Positions 63,081 to 64,000 of a stretch of 64,000 nucleotides of DNA are shown here, one piece after another. Numbering within the stretch: the first letter of the stretch is position 1; each line of letters opens with the position of its first letter. The stretch comes from Spirodela intermedia (lineage: Eukaryota > Streptophyta > Magnoliopsida > Alismatales > Araceae): assembly GCA_902729315.2 (NCBI GenBank), contig LR746279.1, positions 2,942,501 to 3,006,500 of the forward strand, in the 5' to 3' direction. The position numbers were made by a program, and so were the translations under genes. The notes below the pieces were generated by a model. The model worked only from the letters and a program-made list of their open reading frames with translations. It was not told where the DNA came from and ran no database searches.

Positions 63081-64000
63081 GTTCGCCATCCATTCCGCCC
63101 CGCCCCCGTGCTCTCTGTTTTATTTTTCATTTGGTTCATCATTAATTATTGATTTGTCTCTCTCACTCACTCCTTCCCCTCTCTTCCTTTCTCTGTCTAG
63201 CATCATGTTATGTTCCTAATGATGCATTACTTCCTGCTAAGATGCTTCTTCAGTACTCATGTTTGCCTCACTTTGGAGCAGCGTGTTCCGGTAGAAAGCC
63301 ACTCAAGACATGCTTTCTTATGTTTACTCTTACGAGAACGCAGAAAGATTTTGTTATTTTGCACCATCGTTCTGAAGTAACTTTGCTCTTCCTGTAGTTC
63401 TACAATTAGCTTCTTTCGATTTTGTGCTTATAGTGTATGAAGTATGCCATTTCCTGTGAGCATTAATTCTAAAATATCATAAGATAAACTAAAACGTAGA
63501 ACAAGTAGCTGAAACAGGAAAAAACACGTTTACTAACAGCCCAAAGAAGCTTTAGTACTCATCTAAGGGCATCCTGACCTATCATTTATCATTGACGGAA
63601 GGAGAAAGAGGTTATCTCTGATCTTTATTCTTTGGAACTAGTGAACCACAAATGTTAGCCTCACGAATGATGTTCGCAATTTCTGACATTGTTTGAAATG
63701 TTTTATTAGCGCTCTCCCACAATGTGAGCCGGATAATTAATAGAATGACCTTCCACGGGTCAATCTACAGACACCTAAAGAAACTGTACCAGTATCTCAG
63801 TTGACGATGAAGCACTTGTTTGATAGTCTACCTGAAAGATTACTGTTCCTGATATTTGCTGAAAAATTGATATTTGCATGTTCTAAAAAGAGGTGACCAA
63901 TGGTTTCTTTGTGAGAGGTGCTGAATGTGCGTGATGTTTAAATCAGAAATCTGAATTCTACCACAAGGTGATAACTTTTGTCCCCTCTCCAAATGAAAAC
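63081..64000 (+). other. Probable intron 1 of the UNC-50-like gene
   Basis: AT-rich sequence with no recognised exon up to the window edge. Confidence 0.45.

Noticed and set aside
62601-63152. 183-codon + frame over the UNC-50-like start
   Set aside because: Reads through the GA leader and into the intron. The short frame from 62994 fits the UNC-50 N terminus and ends at a donor site.
1-64000. CRISPR arrays, bacterial operons, viral genomes
   Set aside because: None seen. Spliced plant genes and plant retroelements account for all recognised coding sequence.

Overview
This window is nuclear DNA of a flowering plant. The genes have introns, plastid- and gibberellin-related products are encoded, and there are Copia and LINE remnants and a coiled-coil NB-LRR resistance-gene relict. 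GC-rich 5' coding exons set in AT-rich introns and intergenic DNA, plus many (GA)n tracts, suggest a monocot that is probably not a grass. That placement is inferred from composition only.

Layout: 1-9.8 kb is the 3' half of REV1 (translesion DNA synthesis), + strand, 13 recognisable exons. 9.9-13.7 kb is debris between two long direct repeats: antisense exon fragments of the mRNA-processing gene CLP1 and a broken Copia reverse transcriptase/RNase H. 14.8-16.7 kb is a CC-NB-LRR pseudogene (- strand). 17.7-18.1 kb is a four-unit fold-back sequence. 19.3-20.5 kb is an intact papain-type cysteine protease gene (- strand). 23.5-24.2 kb is the gibberellin F-box gene GID2/SLY1 (+). 27.8 kb and 38.5 kb carry two related small secreted-peptide precursors (+) whose mature-peptide motif falls at the same residues, 53-61. 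33.1-34.65 kb is a 5'-truncated LINE with a 17-bp target-site duplication. 38.8-55 kb is gene-poor. 55.1-61.9 (or 62.2) kb is the plastid PPR-SMR gene PTAC2 (- strand, 5 exons). It faces the first exon of a probable UNC-50 family gene (+) at 63.0 kb across about 1 kb.

The genes form no single pathway and the order looks like ordinary plant gene scatter. The items most worth a second look are the PIP-like peptide pair, the fold-back at 17.7-18.1 kb, and the CLP1/Copia composite between direct repeats. All family calls come from recognising motifs by eye. Exon borders come from GT/AG sites, reading phase and remembered family proteins. No database search, RNA evidence or tRNA scan was available.
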